Source of the DNA: Rhizophagus clarus
Taxonomy: Eukaryota > Glomeromycota > Glomeromycetes > Glomerales > Glomeraceae
Direction of reading: 5' to 3'
DNA: 64,000 nt
Assembly (NCBI GenBank): GCA_015698045.1
Contig: BLAL01000208.1
Span: 868,001-932,000, forward strand
The notes beneath the pieces are model-generated. The model was not told where the DNA came from and did no database searches. It was given only the letters and a program-made list of their open reading frames with translations. The stretch's first letter is position 1. Every line of letters begins with the position of its first letter. This document shows, one piece after another, positions 23,902-35,700 of the stretch. Position numbers and translations under genes: made by a program.

Positions 23902-24325
23902 TAGAGCTCTGAATTTCCAGTTTGATTCTGTTTTTAGTTCTGATTTGGCTCTCTAATATAAAATTTTACTGAAAATGTTTTTTAGCCTAAAATTTTTACT
24001 GAAAAACGTTTTCAGGTCATACTTTTAACTGAAAATATTTTCAGTTAAAAAACACTACCAAAAAAATGTTTTTGGTTTGAAAAATTAGTTCTGGTTCCAT
24101 TTTTAGATCAAAAAATGGAATCGAAACCATTTTTTTGAAAAACACTTTAAACTAAAAATATTTTCAGATGAAGTTTTTTAACTAAAAAAATGTTTTTCAG
24201 TTAAAAGATGATTCTGAAAATGTTTTTCAATAAAAAACTTATTCCAAAAAGCGTCCAGTAAAGAACCAAGTTTGGAATCAGAAATAGAACCAAAAATAGA
24301 ACTGAACTGGAAATTCAAAACTCTA
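23902..24325. mobile_element. 424-bp foldback element with perfect 8-bp duplication
   Basis: The ends TAGAGCTCTGAATTTCCAGT and its near complement pair over more than 40 bp. GTTACTAT flanks both sides (23894-23901, 24326-24333). The interior is a series of TTTTCAGT/ACTGAAAA inverted units, so a single strand could fold along nearly its whole length. Non-coding, non-autonomous. Confidence 0.85.
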
Positions 24326-24333
24326 GTTACTAT

Positions 24334-24879
24334 ACTGATCATTAGAAATTAAACTTTTTAATCATCCTATAAAATAACATATTAGAGTTTTTAGAATTTT
24401 AGAGTTTTAGAATTTTTTCACATTTTTTTACATATTAATACCTTTTTCTATAAAATTTTTTTTTATCATGAATTCTAATGAGTAATTTGAAGATGATTTA
24501 TATGTTACTGAACTTTTACATAACATTTCAATGCTAGATATTATTAATGATAAACAAGATGTTAATAATATTGAAAAAACTTAAGTTAAAGAAATTCAAG
24601 TTAAGAAGAATATTAGAAATAAAGGTAGAGGTAGAGGTAGGAAGTAGAGATGCAAGTAGAAATGTTAGAGAAATTATTAATTATTAGTATCAGTTATGCT
24701 AAAACTATGGTGAAATGCCAAAATACCAAAACAGTTTTAACAGTTTTAACAGTTTTAACATTTTAGCGTTTTGGCATTTTAGCACTATGTAAGGAGTTTT
24801 GACTTTCGGCATTGGGCCAAATGAGTTTTGGCAAGCAACTTTACTTTAAATACTAATAATAAAATTGTTTTTTAAGTAT
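24334..24879. other. Gene-free stretch with a short foldback
   Basis: AT-rich. Scattered coding-like fragments near 24470-24620 may be the decayed N-terminus of the following transposase gene. An 80-bp imperfect foldback (24708-24790) has arms containing AAATGCCAAAA/TTTTGGCATTT around three GTTTTAACA repeats. Confidence 0.4.
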
Positions 24880-25657
24880 AGATGAAACTCAACATTATTT
24901 AACAGAGCTATTCATTTCTTACATTAATGAGGTTGATAAAGTCTTGAAGGAAGAATTAGTTGCTAAAAACGATGAGCTTGTAAATAATGATAACAATATA
25001 TATTCTAATCCAACAGAATTGTGTATTGATGACTTTGTTTCAAGATTGGGATATAGTTCAAAGTAAAGTTGATACATATGCAAAATACTATGGTTTTGTT
25101 GCAAACAAAGTCTGTAAGGATCTAGATCTTGTTGATAAGTCTATAGTTTAGCATCATGATTTTAAATGTTAGAAATCTGGTATTAATAAACCAAAAAAAA
25201 ACAGAAGATATTGATACACATCGTGATAGTACTTCTGGAAAAACAGATTGCGTATAGAAGATTAGCTTTTATCTTGCTAAACGAACAGGAAAAATACATC
25301 TTATTAAATTTATTAATAATCATAATTATCAATATGATACTAAGACTATAAAATTAGCACTAAAAAATTTACATTTTTCACAATCAATTTTAGATAAAAT
25401 TGAACACTATACTCTTAATGGTCGATTAGGAGCTGGACAACAATATAATCTTCTTTTTAAGAAATTTTCTCAATATCATATTTGTAAAAAAAATCTCTAT
25501 AATACTATTAATAAATTTTGAGATGTACGAATTCATGATGAGTATGATGCAACTACTTTATTTTCATATCTTTTAAAACAACATGATAATGACCCTGATT
25601 TTGTAGTTATTTTGCATTTAGAAAGTCAATCTAATGAACTTACAGGTCTCTTTTGGA

Positions 25658-26599
25658 TAAGACTCTAATTGGTTCAGTTCAATTCAGTTTTTGCAAAAAC
25701 TGATACTGAACTGAATTGATCAGTATCAGTATTAGTGATTACTGAAACTGACTGGTAATTACTGAAAACTGAACTGATTTACTAAATATTATTAGTAAAA
25801 ATCAGTTCACACCATTTTTTTAAATTATTTATAAAAAAATGTTTCATAACATTTTTTATTAAAGTAACAAAAAAAATGTTGCGAAACATTTTTTTATATT
25901 AAATTTTTAATAAAAATATTTCACAACAGTTTTTACAAATTTTGCAAAAAAATGTTGCAAGCTGTTTTTTATATTAAATTACTTATAAAAAATGGTTTGC
26001 AACATTTTTAAATAAAATGGAAAAATAACGTTGCAAAATGTTATTTTTTATATTAAATCACCTATATAAAAAATATTTCACAACCTTTTTTACAAACGGG
26101 TTAAAATGTTTTTTTTAAATCAATTATTTGTAAAAAATATTTTGCAATGTGTTTTTAAATAAAATGGAAAAATAATGTTGCGAAATGTTATTTTTTATAT
26201 TAAATTGTCTATATAAAAACATTTTGCAACATTTTTTACAAACAGGTTGAAACGTTTTTTTAAATCATTTAATATCTGTAAAAAAAATGTTTTGCAACAT
26301 TTTTAAATAAAATGAAAAAATAATATTATAAAACTATTAAATTGCATATATAAAAAACGTTTTACAACGTTTTTTACTAATTTTGCAAAAAAATGTCATG
26401 AAACATTTTTTTAACTACATTATTAAATAAAAAAATGTTTTTCAAAAAACATTTTTATTATCAGTAAATTAGTTCAGTAAATCGCAAAACTGATATTGAA
26501 ACTAAAAGTTTCAGTTTGATAAATTATAAAACTGAAACTGCTTTGATACCAAAACTGATTAGTACAGTTCAATAATTACCAAAATTGATCAGAGCCTTA
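25658..26599. mobile_element. 942-bp foldback element (same family as 52017-59257)
   Basis: The ends TAAGACTCTAATT and the complement of TAAGGCTCTGATC match the family ends TAAGGCTCYGATC. The duplication is CTTTTGGA/CTTTTAGA (25650-25657, 26600-26607), seven of eight bases. The inside has CAGTTCAGTTTTTGC-type subterminal sequence and repeated imperfect palindromes of the form AAAAAATGTTGCGAAACATT. It codes for nothing. It sits inside the Mutator-like pseudogene and so is younger than it. Confidence 0.8.
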
Positions 26600-26620
26600 C
26601 TTTTAGATATTCAGTCTATA

Positions 26621-26796
26621 GATGCCACCCAAATTATTTTAAGCAAATCCCAAATTAATTTGTACATTTTGACAGCTATAATTCCCAAATCCCAAATGTA
26701 CAAATTGCAAAATTTATATATGTAATTTGTAAATTAATTTGGATTTGTACATTTAGACTGCTATAATCCCAAATTATTTTGGATTTGGGTGGCATT
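26621..26796. mobile_element. 176-bp MITE in the transposase pseudogene
   Basis: The inverted ends share ATGCCACCCAAAT, with further inverted pairs (TTTGTACATTT, CTATAAT.CCCAAAT). TATA on both sides (26617-26620, 26797-26800) is a possible 4-bp duplication, although AT-rich flanks make this weak. The transposase reading resumes after it. Confidence 0.65.
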
Positions 26797-27349
26797 TATA
26801 ATTTAGTCAGCAATGAAATGAGCTTTAGCCACAATTTTATGATATAATTATTCATAATAATACAGCTGAAACTAATCATTATGAAATGGCATTTAGCTTA
26901 TTTGTTGGTATTAATCATGATTTAAAACAAGAATTCTTGCACAAATACCAACCAAATATGAAACTCAATTTGATTATATTTGGATTTTACGATGTATACT
27001 TAAAGTAACACAAGTTTAGCCTATAGTATTGTATACAGATGGTGATTCAGCAATGATTGCAGCTGTTCAAATAATATACTTACAAACCTAACATTTATTA
27101 TGTATCTATCATATTATGGAGAATGTAAAAAAGAAAGCCAAATGCAAGCTTCATGGTGATATGGTCAAATCTTTTATTGAAGATTTTTATCATATGAGAA
27201 ACAGTTACACTCAAACTTAATTTGATTCAAAATATAATAATATGCTTATAAAATATGAAACATATCATTTTTATCTTGAAAATAAACTTTATCCTAATTG
27301 TAATTCATAGGCCAGATATTCTATTGCAAAATTTTTTATAGTGTTGAAG

Positions 27350-27970
27350 TTAAAAATTGTTTGATCATAATAGTTATAATAATTGCAATAATCATAATAG
27401 TCACAATAGTTATAATAATCGTAATAGTTGTAATAGTTAGGACGATCATGATAGTTGTAATAATCATAATAATTATGATGATCATAATAATATGATCAAT
27501 CTGATTAATATGATTAATATAATTTATTATATTTATTTAATTTATTTTATTTGTTATATTTATATTATATATTTTATTTATTATATTTATTTTATTTTTG
27601 TTATTATTATTTTATTATATATAATGATTGAATAAGTTATAGGTAAAGTAGAGTCGTAGTAGTTGGTTATTTAACTTTTATCTTTATATTTTATTTCTTT
27701 AGTTATTACTAAGATTTTATCTGCAACAAAAGATAATTTTTTTGGGTTATTCTTGCCAACAAAAGAATCAATCCATTAACTAAAGTTATAACGTATTTCT
27801 TTATTTCTTAATAAACTTTATTCTTATTTTATTTTATTATAAACGTTTGCCTTCAGAATTTATCATATTACGTATTAAAGTTCTTACCAGAGTTAAACTC
27901 CTGTTATTTTGGGTGTCGTGTAAAGTTTCAGCCCTTTACATTTGTCAAGATAACAATTTGGTGCGAGTTG
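27350..27970 (+). repeat. Possible 5' LTR and primer-binding site of the Gypsy element
   Basis: Upstream of gag lies an AT-rich stretch with an AATAAACTTT signal near 27811. It ends CCCTTTACA near 27942. TGGTGCGAGTTGGTGG follows at about 27960, and its complement ends in ACCA as a tRNA 3' end would, so it could be a primer-binding site. The matching 3' LTR is not in the window, so limits cannot be fixed. A degenerate TAATAATCATAATAG repeat fills 27365-27490. Confidence 0.3.
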
Positions 27971-28007
27971 GTGGAAGATTAAAAACCCACTCTCAATACT
28001 AAAATGA

Positions 28008-30214
28008 ATGAGCAAATCAGATTGCTCAAGGGAATACCAATATTTAGTAAAAACAAGCAAACACTATCTAGTCCATAGTCAAGAACAAGTAGAAAAGAAC
28101 GACCCTTCATGTGAAATCTGTTGGCCAGTACAACGAGATTTAATTGAAAATACTAATCAGCCATTTGCAATATTTTGGAAGAGTATATTACAACTTAGAA
28201 GTAAAGGAGGATTATATACCTTTCAAACTATCCAAATTTTTGAGCAACTACAAAAGACACAAAACCAATAATAAGCTCGAGGGTTAATTGAGCAACTGAT
28301 CCAAACTATTAGATACCTGGGAACACCACCATTATTTGAATCCTTGACCAAAAGTCTTTTATTCTATTGGAGAATTACTAGCCAATTTCAAAATACCATC
28401 TTTAAAAAAATGAGCAGACTTACTGAAGATTCAAGTAAAAGCAGCAGTGATACTACTACAACTATAGAAGATGAGCAACTAAAGGAAAATACTGAGTCAA
28501 AAGAGAATGAATCTCAAAGGAATAATAAAGAGGCAAAGAACAAGAAGAAAGAAAATAATGAAGAATATATGGATTCAAGTAATTTACATATTTAGGATAC
28601 ATCAGAAAATCCTATTGGAAATAGTAAAAGTATTTCAAGCTCTAGTACCTCACCATTACAATATCGGCCTTCTTTTCGGTACAATGACCTTTATGATGAG
28701 CCAAGTATTACTGTGCCTCAAGGTTTTTCTTTTTCGTCAAGATATGGGTTACATGATGAAGAGAATGACCAAAGCAGAAGTAAATTTTACTCTAGATATC
28801 AACGAAAGAGTAATTTTAGAAGTTCAATCAGAAGCTCTACACCCAAACAATCCTTAAATCAACCTGAATCACAATCTTCATCATCTTCAAAATTCCAACC
28901 TAATAGTAATAATTCTCATATCTGGATGAATCTACTCTTCAGTATTGCAGGACAAGCTACACAAAACTCAGGATCAACGCTTAACTGGATGAAAGACTTA
29001 AACCCACAAGAGCAATCAATCTTTGAATTAGTAGCTAAAGCGAAAGAATATTTTGATAGAAGTGCTGAATCTAGAAAAACTCATTTAGTGGATTTCCCAG
29101 AATTTAAAGGAGGGAACCAAGGCCCTGTAGAATGGTTGGAAGCATTTGAAAGAGCCTGTGATGCCAATAAAGTACCAGAAAACAGAAAAGTAATTTTAGT
29201 TGCTTCTTATCTAAAAGGAACTGCTCTTACTTGGTATAATCGAGCAAATATCCAAAGCTGGAATAACCCCTTATATCGATTAACTTCATTTGTTCATGCT
29301 TTTACAGATTACTTTTGTAATCCCTTTAAGTTAAATCAATGAAAACACCAATTGAGAAATAGAAAGCAAAAACCAGGTGAAACTATAGAAGATTATATTG
29401 CAGCAATAGAAGAATTATGGAAAAGAGTTGATCCTCAAGGAAGAAGAACAGAATTATATAAAATTCATGAATTTATTGAAGGATTACGACCTGAATTTAT
29501 AGTTCCAGTCCAATCAGCTATGTCAGAAACTGCTGAAGAAGTAATGGATAGAGCACGTGTATTAGAAGCTGCCTTATCTTTAAATGGGTTCTTTGCTAGG
29601 AAAATGACCTTTTGAGAACTTTTTACCAAAAATTGAGATTTTTATAGTTCTTTATTTTTCAAAGCTAATAGATCAAAATGAGCTTAATAATAAAATTTAG
29701 TTAAAAAATTTCTCAGAAGGTCATTTTCCTAGCAAAGAACCCAAATATAGAATTATCTGCTTATTCGTTAATTTCAGATTATCTCCAGAATATGAATGGA
29801 GGAATGATTCCAGCAAAAACTAATATGGCTATATTCCAACTCACTTATATTGCTACACAACAAGTAGAAAGTATTGAAAAGATTGTGGAAAAAAAAATTA
29901 GTGAAGGAATTGCTGCTGCGTTAGGTCAGATTAGAATAGAACCAAAACCATATCAGAATAATCAAGGTAGAAATTCTGGATGCTATCTATGTGGAAAATC
30001 TGAACATATTGCTAAGAACTGCAAGCAAAGAAGTTTTCAAAATAATGGAAATAATAGTAACAATAACAACAACAATCAGAGAAACAATAATAACAATCGT
30101 TAAAATATTGAATGCTATAATTGTGGAAGAAAAATGCATATTTCAAAGGACTGTAGAGCACCTGCAAGACAAAACCAAAATCAAAATAGAAATAATACTC
30201 AGTCTTTAAACTAA
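28008..30214 (+). pseudogene. gag: Gypsy gag (capsid and nucleocapsid), broken
   Basis: Several fragments are separated by single stops. An N-terminal part (28008-28600) is charged and Ser/Thr-rich. A retrotransposon-capsid-like domain (about 28900-29585) contains FPEFKGGNQGPVEWLEAFE, ALTWYN and KPGETIEDYIAAIEELW, the usual gag signature. Two CCHC knuckles follow, CYLCGKSEHIAKNC near 29980 and CYNCGRKMHISKDC near 30115, around an Asn-rich linker. A MITE inserted at 29586 splits the capsid-knuckle linker. The frame ends with TAA at 30212-30214, which overlaps the ATG of the next frame. Confidence 0.85.
29586..29742. mobile_element. 157-bp MITE inside gag
   Basis: The inverted ends GGGTTCTTTGCTAGGAAAA and complement are near perfect for about 33 bp. 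AAAT flanks both sides (29582-29585, 29743-29746). The sequence before it ends in gag capsid coding and the sequence after it continues gag. It shares its first bases (GGGKTCTTTGC) and length with the MITE at 22722-22877. Confidence 0.8.
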
Positions 30215-31692
30215 TGTCCGCACCTTTAGAGGGTAAGAGTGCGAACAAACCAAAGCCCTCAAATAGCACTAATAATGAAAATAATATTATTTTTAATTCT
30301 CGTGAACAAGGAAATACTAATTTAAATAAAGGAAAATCAGTAAAATGGAAGGAACCATTAGAATAATTTAAGGAAAATGAACCAGTTAAACAAATCTTAA
30401 AAAGACCTACTTATGTAATGAATATTTTATATCAGGATAATGGAATATATTTATCAAAACGATGTCAGAAAAATAAGGAAATATATAATTTATGGCAAGT
30501 ACCTGGTGGAAAAGTAGAATTAGGAGAATCATCAATTCAAACTGTACTTAGAGAAACTCAAGAGGAAACAGGAATCAAACTCAAAAAAAAAGAGTTAACA
30601 TACCTATTCAATGATCCAAATTTTAATTGTAATATTTATGCGACCAAATTAATATCCAATCAAAAATTGGAACACACAGAACCAGACAAGCAAGGACTAT
30701 GGGAATTATTCAGTTGGGATAACTATAAAGAAATGACTAATCAGGAATTAACTACACTGACACATGCTACTTATATTGAAGAAATTTTGAAGAGTTTGGT
30801 TAAAGAAAAATCTACATACGTTCATCAAATTGAAGAAGTTAAAGAAGCATTATTTGGAGAAGCTGAAATATATGAAGAAAAAATGAATGTTCTTATTAAT
30901 TCTGGAGCAGTTGGATGTATAATTTTTAAAAGATATTTGGACAAAGTTGATAAGGCAATTAATACTTTTACAAGTGTTAGAATCATTGATGTAACCGGTA
31001 AAAAGACAGCACTTTTAGGATTAGTTAGACAAGTTCCAATTAAAATAAGAGATATTGAAACCAGGATGGATATAATAGTAACTGAATCACAAGAATATAA
31101 TGTATTACCTGGAAATATATGGTTAAAATATGTTAATATGATAATTAATTATAATAATAACACAATGAAAATAAAATATAATGATCAAATTCAAACAATA
31201 CCTGTAACATGTATGGAAAAAATAGACTCAATTAGGTTTATTACTATTGATCCTCAAGGGGAATTAGAACTAGAAGAAGAAGAAGAAGATTTAAAACCTA
31301 CACCTTATTATAATCTTAAAATCAACAAGGAAGAATTTCAAATTGAAGATCATAAATATTCTGTCGCATTTATGGAATATTGTGAAACAAAATATAGAAC
31401 AAGAGATGGAACAACAAATAGTTAAGGTTCTGGTCGATGCTTATGTAAAATTTTAAAAGATTAAGAAAATTGTTTGGAATGTTGCTAAATAGAACAAGAT
31501 TGGGAAATATATATTGTTATGCAAAATAAAGATGAAAAGAATAAAACGAAGAGGAAGTTCCTATAGGAGAATTGGAGCAAAAGCAAATTGAATCTCTTAC
31601 CAAAATTCTAGATAAAAATAAAGATCTTTTTGCACGATTTATGGAAGAATTATAACAGACTCATTTAAGAGAGCATGTTATTATTACTGAAA
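30214..31692 (+). pseudogene. pol: Gypsy pol, first part: Nudix hydrolase domain plus aspartic protease
   Basis: ATG at 30214 overlaps the gag stop (TAATG). One TAA at about 30364 breaks the frame, then 335 codons are open (30418-31425). Residues 1-120 of that part form a complete Nudix domain: NLWQVPGGKVELGE, RETQEETGI (consensus Gx5Ex7REUxEExGU, with one Thr for a hydrophobic residue), then LWELFSWDNYKEM. A retropepsin follows near residue 162 with INSGAVGCII where D-S/T-G-A is expected, so the catalytic Asp is Asn. The frame goes on, with several stops, toward the RT at the insertion point (HVIITENVH). Nudix enzymes hydrolyse nucleoside diphosphates linked to X, for example oxidised dNTPs. 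A role in cleaning the dNTP pool or RNA cap ends during reverse transcription is inference. Confidence 0.8.
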
Positions 31693-32369
31693 ATGTACAT
31701 CAGGAAATTTTTTTAGGAGATATATATCGATGGATAGGTCACATGATATCTATCGATAATAATCAGACTCGTCGAGTAGTACCGATATGGGTAAATGATG
31801 ACAAATTATCAAAATTTAACTAAAATGACAAATATCGATAGAGATGTATTTCAATGGAAAGGTCACATAAGATCTATCAATAATAATCAGACTCATCGAG
31901 TAGTATCGATTTGGTTATATCAACGATAATCATCAGTATCATTAAATAATGATAATCATCAATATTATTAAATAACGATAATTATTATAACGTTAAATTA
32001 TTTATTGTTAAATAATGTTATATTATTTCATCACTTTATTAAAAAGATACATTATTTTATTTTATACTAAATTCTATGCTAAAATCTATGTTAAAAATTT
32101 ATTATCTAACAACTCCAAGAAATGTTAGAAAACGTCCAAATAGAAACACTTCCTAAACTCAAAAATCTATAAAAAAAAGAGAAACAGAAACATTAAAAAA
32201 TAAATACTGATAAAAAAACCAAAAAAAAAGTTCAAATGATACCTTCGAAATTAATTATTTCCAGTATCCAAAAAAAATTCTACAATCGAGAAAAAAGATG
32301 TAGTGAAAGTTCTGGAAAAATTAAAAAAAAAATAATAAATAAAGTTCGTTAGTAACTTTTCAGAAACAA

Positions 32370-34740
32370 CAAAAAAAAATTCCACTGACTCATATACCTT
32401 GATTCCAAAGTCTGGTCGTAATTTTTGTCCAGCTGACCTGCAAAAAGGTAAATAATGAAACGCTAGTTAATGTTTCTTGACTAAAAATAAAATAATAAAA
32501 TAGAAACCGATGAGATCCTACAAAAAGAAAGAAAAAGTAAGGGTAATGTTTCTTCAAATATGATAAAAAAACTTCTTAATAGTTCTTGAAAAGTAATTCG
32601 AAAACTTACATAGGATTTGCTATCCAAGACAAGCCAGATTCCTATGAAATAATCTTAAAATTTTTTTTTCAAAAAGTTTTCATTTCAAAAAGTTATCCAA
32701 GATTCCATTGATATTCAAGTCAGAACTGCAATCCTATAAATAAAAGCATTTCGAAAACGGTCTAGAGATTCTGGTACTTCAAAATTAGAACTGACCGCCT
32801 AAAAAAAAAAGAAAAATAATAACACATTAATTATTGTTTCATTAAAAAAGATGGATTTTTTTTTAAAAACAAATCTGAGATTTACCTTAAAAAAGGTACC
32901 GATACCCGCCTCTCAAGATCTGAAGAATTAATCCTACAAAATAAAAAAAAGAACTGTTAGCTAAAGTTCGTTGAAATACTAATAAACAAATTAAGAAAAG
33001 AAACTTATGACAATATACATATCAAAAAAATAGTTTCACCTTTCTATTCTAGGAATTAATGAACAAAAAGATCTATTTAGAAAAAAAGAAAGACAACGAT
33101 CTGTTAGAAACTGTTCGTTAAAAAAAAGAATACAATGTTAAAAAAAAAATAAAAAATAATAAAGACTGACGCACAGAAATTTTATGCGTCTAAAAACATT
33201 TTTATTTTTGTTTATATTTAAACATTACCGGCCATCTATTAAAGAGAAAAATCGAATATCAGTAAACGTTTTGTTAAAATAAAGCTTAAAAGAAAAAGAG
33301 AAACCTACTGAATTCCATGCATTTTAAGATCCAAAAAACTGATTGTATAAAAAAAAAAAGAAAAAATGGAACGTAAGTTTTGTTAAAATGAACGATTAAA
33401 ATAGAACATGAAAAAGAAAACCAACTAAAATTCACGCAAGTTCCCAACAGAAGAACGGTCTTCTAAAGAAAGCAAGCCGAAACGAATTGTAAATCTGGAA
33501 TAAATAGTGAAGGAAAAGTTTTTTGAAGGCCCATATGCCATAGGATATCGTCTAAAAAAGAAACATAAAAAAAAAGAAAAATAAAAAATTAGTAAAGTTT
33601 TAAAACATTAAAAAGGCCCACCAAAACTCTCAGAAAACTCACTGAATCTAACACATCCTGGCCATTTAAAATCAAAATTTATTTCTGAAGAGATTCAAAA
33701 ACCAAACGTCTAAAAAAGAAAAAACAAAGAACTGTTAATAACAGTTCCGTCATCAAAATAAAAATTAAAAGTAAAAAATGAACTTCACCGATGAAATCCA
33801 TAACTTTTAATTACATAATCTTCGTTAGGTCATCATTGTAGTAAATGTCAAATTTTTTCTCTGTATATTTTTGACACCGAAACTCCACGCATCCAGATAT
33901 TAGCTGTTCGCTAATTTACACGTGTCTAAATGTTCTGAAGTACTGGTAATCTACAAAATGAAAAAAAAGATGAAACAATTTAGTATCATTTCATTAAAAA
34001 GTTATTCAAAAAACCTCCCTTACTGATTTTTGTTTAAAAAAAGAAAATGAACTGATGTTTCATCGAGATTCCAAGCGTCCAGGCTCGCCTAAAGAAAAAA
34101 ATAAAGGAACGAAATGTTAGTAAGCGTTTTATCAAAAGGGTTATTTAAAAAATTCCCTCTCTACAATTCTCTCACTTTCGAAGGTTGAAATGAAGATTTA
34201 TTTTCACAAGAGCCGCTAAAGCTAAAGGAAAGGTGTTAAACCTAAAAAAAGGAGATATTGTCAGTAAAGATAAAAGAAAACTGAAACAAAAATAAAACGA
34301 ATACTTACTTACTTCATTTCCAGAGAGAAAGTTAAAACCTAAAAAAGGAGAAATTATATAACAACTGTTAGTAAAGTTCGTTAAACAAAAAAACAAAAAA
34401 AAATAAAATAAAATAAAAAAAAAAATTAATATCTTACCGAAGTATTTAGACTCCAAGGAAATCCTGAGAAAAAAAGGGTTACTGAAATATCACGTCCAAA
34501 GAGACTGAATGAACGCCTAAAACAAAGAAAAAATAGAAAAAATAGGAAGGGAGGAAGAGGAAAGAACGAAGAGAAAGAAAAGGAAGACGAGTAAGAGAAA
34601 GAAATAGGAAAAAAGGAAAAAAGATAAAGGGAAGAAAATGAAAGAAGGGAAAAGAGAAAAAACGAAAGAAAGCAAAAGGGGAAAACGAAGAAAGGGATAG
34701 GGAAGAAAACCAAAAGGGAAAGCGAAAAAAAAGTTTAAGC
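32370..34740 (-). other. Array of short exon-like modules with splice signals
   Basis: Read on the minus strand, a pyrimidine-rich leader (34740-34500) is followed by a dozen or so modules of 30-60 nt. Each starts after TTTAG, GTAG or ATAG and many end at GTAAGT, GTAAAT, GTGAGT or GTAGGT. The spacers carry TTTACTAACAG-type branch-site-like sequence and AACGAACTTT. Modules share wording such as TGGATGCGTGG, TTTTTTGGATCTT and GGACGCTTGGAATCTC. Lengths are not multiples of three and no long protein results, so this is either a non-coding spliced transcript or a decayed multi-exon gene. Confidence 0.5.
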
Positions 34741-34974
34741 TTAAAAAAAGTTAGTTAAGCTTTTTATACTGGTAAATGATCGAACTATGGATCATTATTA
34801 ATATAATATTATGTGATATATGTGATGTTCAATTAGATATAAATAGAGGACATTTCCCCAAAATAAATTTTTTTTTTTTTATAATTTTTAAATTAATTTA
34901 ATACCAGTATATAAAATCATAAAATTAATTACCGGTAAAAATTTAATTATATTAGGGTACGTGTGCATGTATGT

Positions 34975-35105
34975 ATGTATGTACAATACACAATGTGCAT
35001 AACGTTTAACCTTACGAACCTGCCCCTCCTCTATATGTGGGTAGAGGCCCATTAGTGCCTATAAGGGGAAAGCCATTGCTGTTCGCTCCACCTGTTTATA
35101 GTGAT
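34975..35105. other. GC-richer patch with short inverted repeats
   Basis: The patch lies between the start of the exon-like array and the tandem repeats. It has a (TATG)n run, CCTCTATATGTGGGTAGAGG as a small hairpin, and on the minus strand GGTGGAGCGAACAGC and GCAGGTTCGTAAGG, which look slightly like tRNA A- and B-box sequences. I cannot fold it into a tRNA. It may be a SINE-type remnant or a promoter part. Confidence 0.3.
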
Positions 35106-35249
35106 AAAAAGAGGGAGTCTTCAGTAGTAAGGCTTAATATAATTATAAAAAAAAATAAATGGTTATACAATGGTATCAATTAATAAAACTTTTTAACATT
35201 TAAAAATTTGTTATAAATCATTAAAATAATTATTGTTATTTATCTTTCA

Positions 35250-35700
35250 GATTATTATTGATAAATATCATTAACATTAAATATCATTATTTATCTTACA
35301 GATTATTACCGATAAATATCATTAACATTAAATATCATTATTTATCTTACAGATTATTACTGATAAATATCATTAACATTAAATATCATTATTTATCTTA
35401 CAGATTATTACTAATAAATATCATTAACATTAAATATCATTATTTATCTTACAGATTATTACCGATAAATATCATTAACATTAAATATCATTATTTATCT
35501 TACAGATTATTATTGATAAATATCATTAACATTAAATATCATTGTTTATCTTACAGATTATTACCGATAAATATCATTAACATTAAATATCATTATTTAT
35601 TTTACAGATTATTACTGATAAATATCATTAACATTAAATATCATTATTTATCTTTCAGATTATTATCAATAAATATCATTAACATTAAATATCATTTTAT
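35250..35700. repeat. 51-bp subterminal tandem array
   Basis: Nearly nine copies of a unit with TACCGATAAATATCATTAAC and ATTTATCTTACAGATTAT lie about 120 bp inside the right end of the element. The unit is a multiple of three, which creates a 154-codon open frame of 17-residue repeats that I do not accept as a gene. Every unit contains the symmetrical core ATAAATATCATTAAC. Confidence 0.85.

Larger units (their letters stand above)
24880..27330 (+). pseudogene. Decayed Mutator/FAR1-like transposase
   Basis: Fragments in shifting frames recall the FAR1/MULE layout. First comes a FAR1-like DNA-binding part (VDTYAKYYGFVANKV near 25070). Next are NLHFSQSILDKIEHYT and LESQSNELTGLFW (25370-25655). 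The DDE core follows: IIIHNNTAETNHYEMAFSLF near 26850, LYTDGDSAMIAAV near 27030, LLCIYHIMENVKKK near 27100 and ENKLYPNCNS.ARYS near 27300. Many stops (TAG, TAA, TGA) and frame changes break it. Two younger elements are inserted in it, at 25658-26599 and 26621-26796. Mutator-type transposases make 9-11-bp duplications. No terminal repeats of the element itself were found. Confidence 0.75.

Noticed and set aside
27955..27980. Firm assignment of a Gypsy primer-binding site and 5' LTR end
   Set aside because: The TGGTGCGAG sequence is suggestive, but without a 3' LTR or another copy the boundary cannot be set; kept only as a low-confidence feature.
34172..34713. Phe/Ser-rich minus-strand open frames
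   Set aside because: Translation of the pyrimidine-rich leader of the exon-like array; low complexity, no start or domain evidence.
34975..35105. A tRNA gene
   Set aside because: Box-like words are present, but I could not form an acceptor stem, anticodon arm and T arm together.
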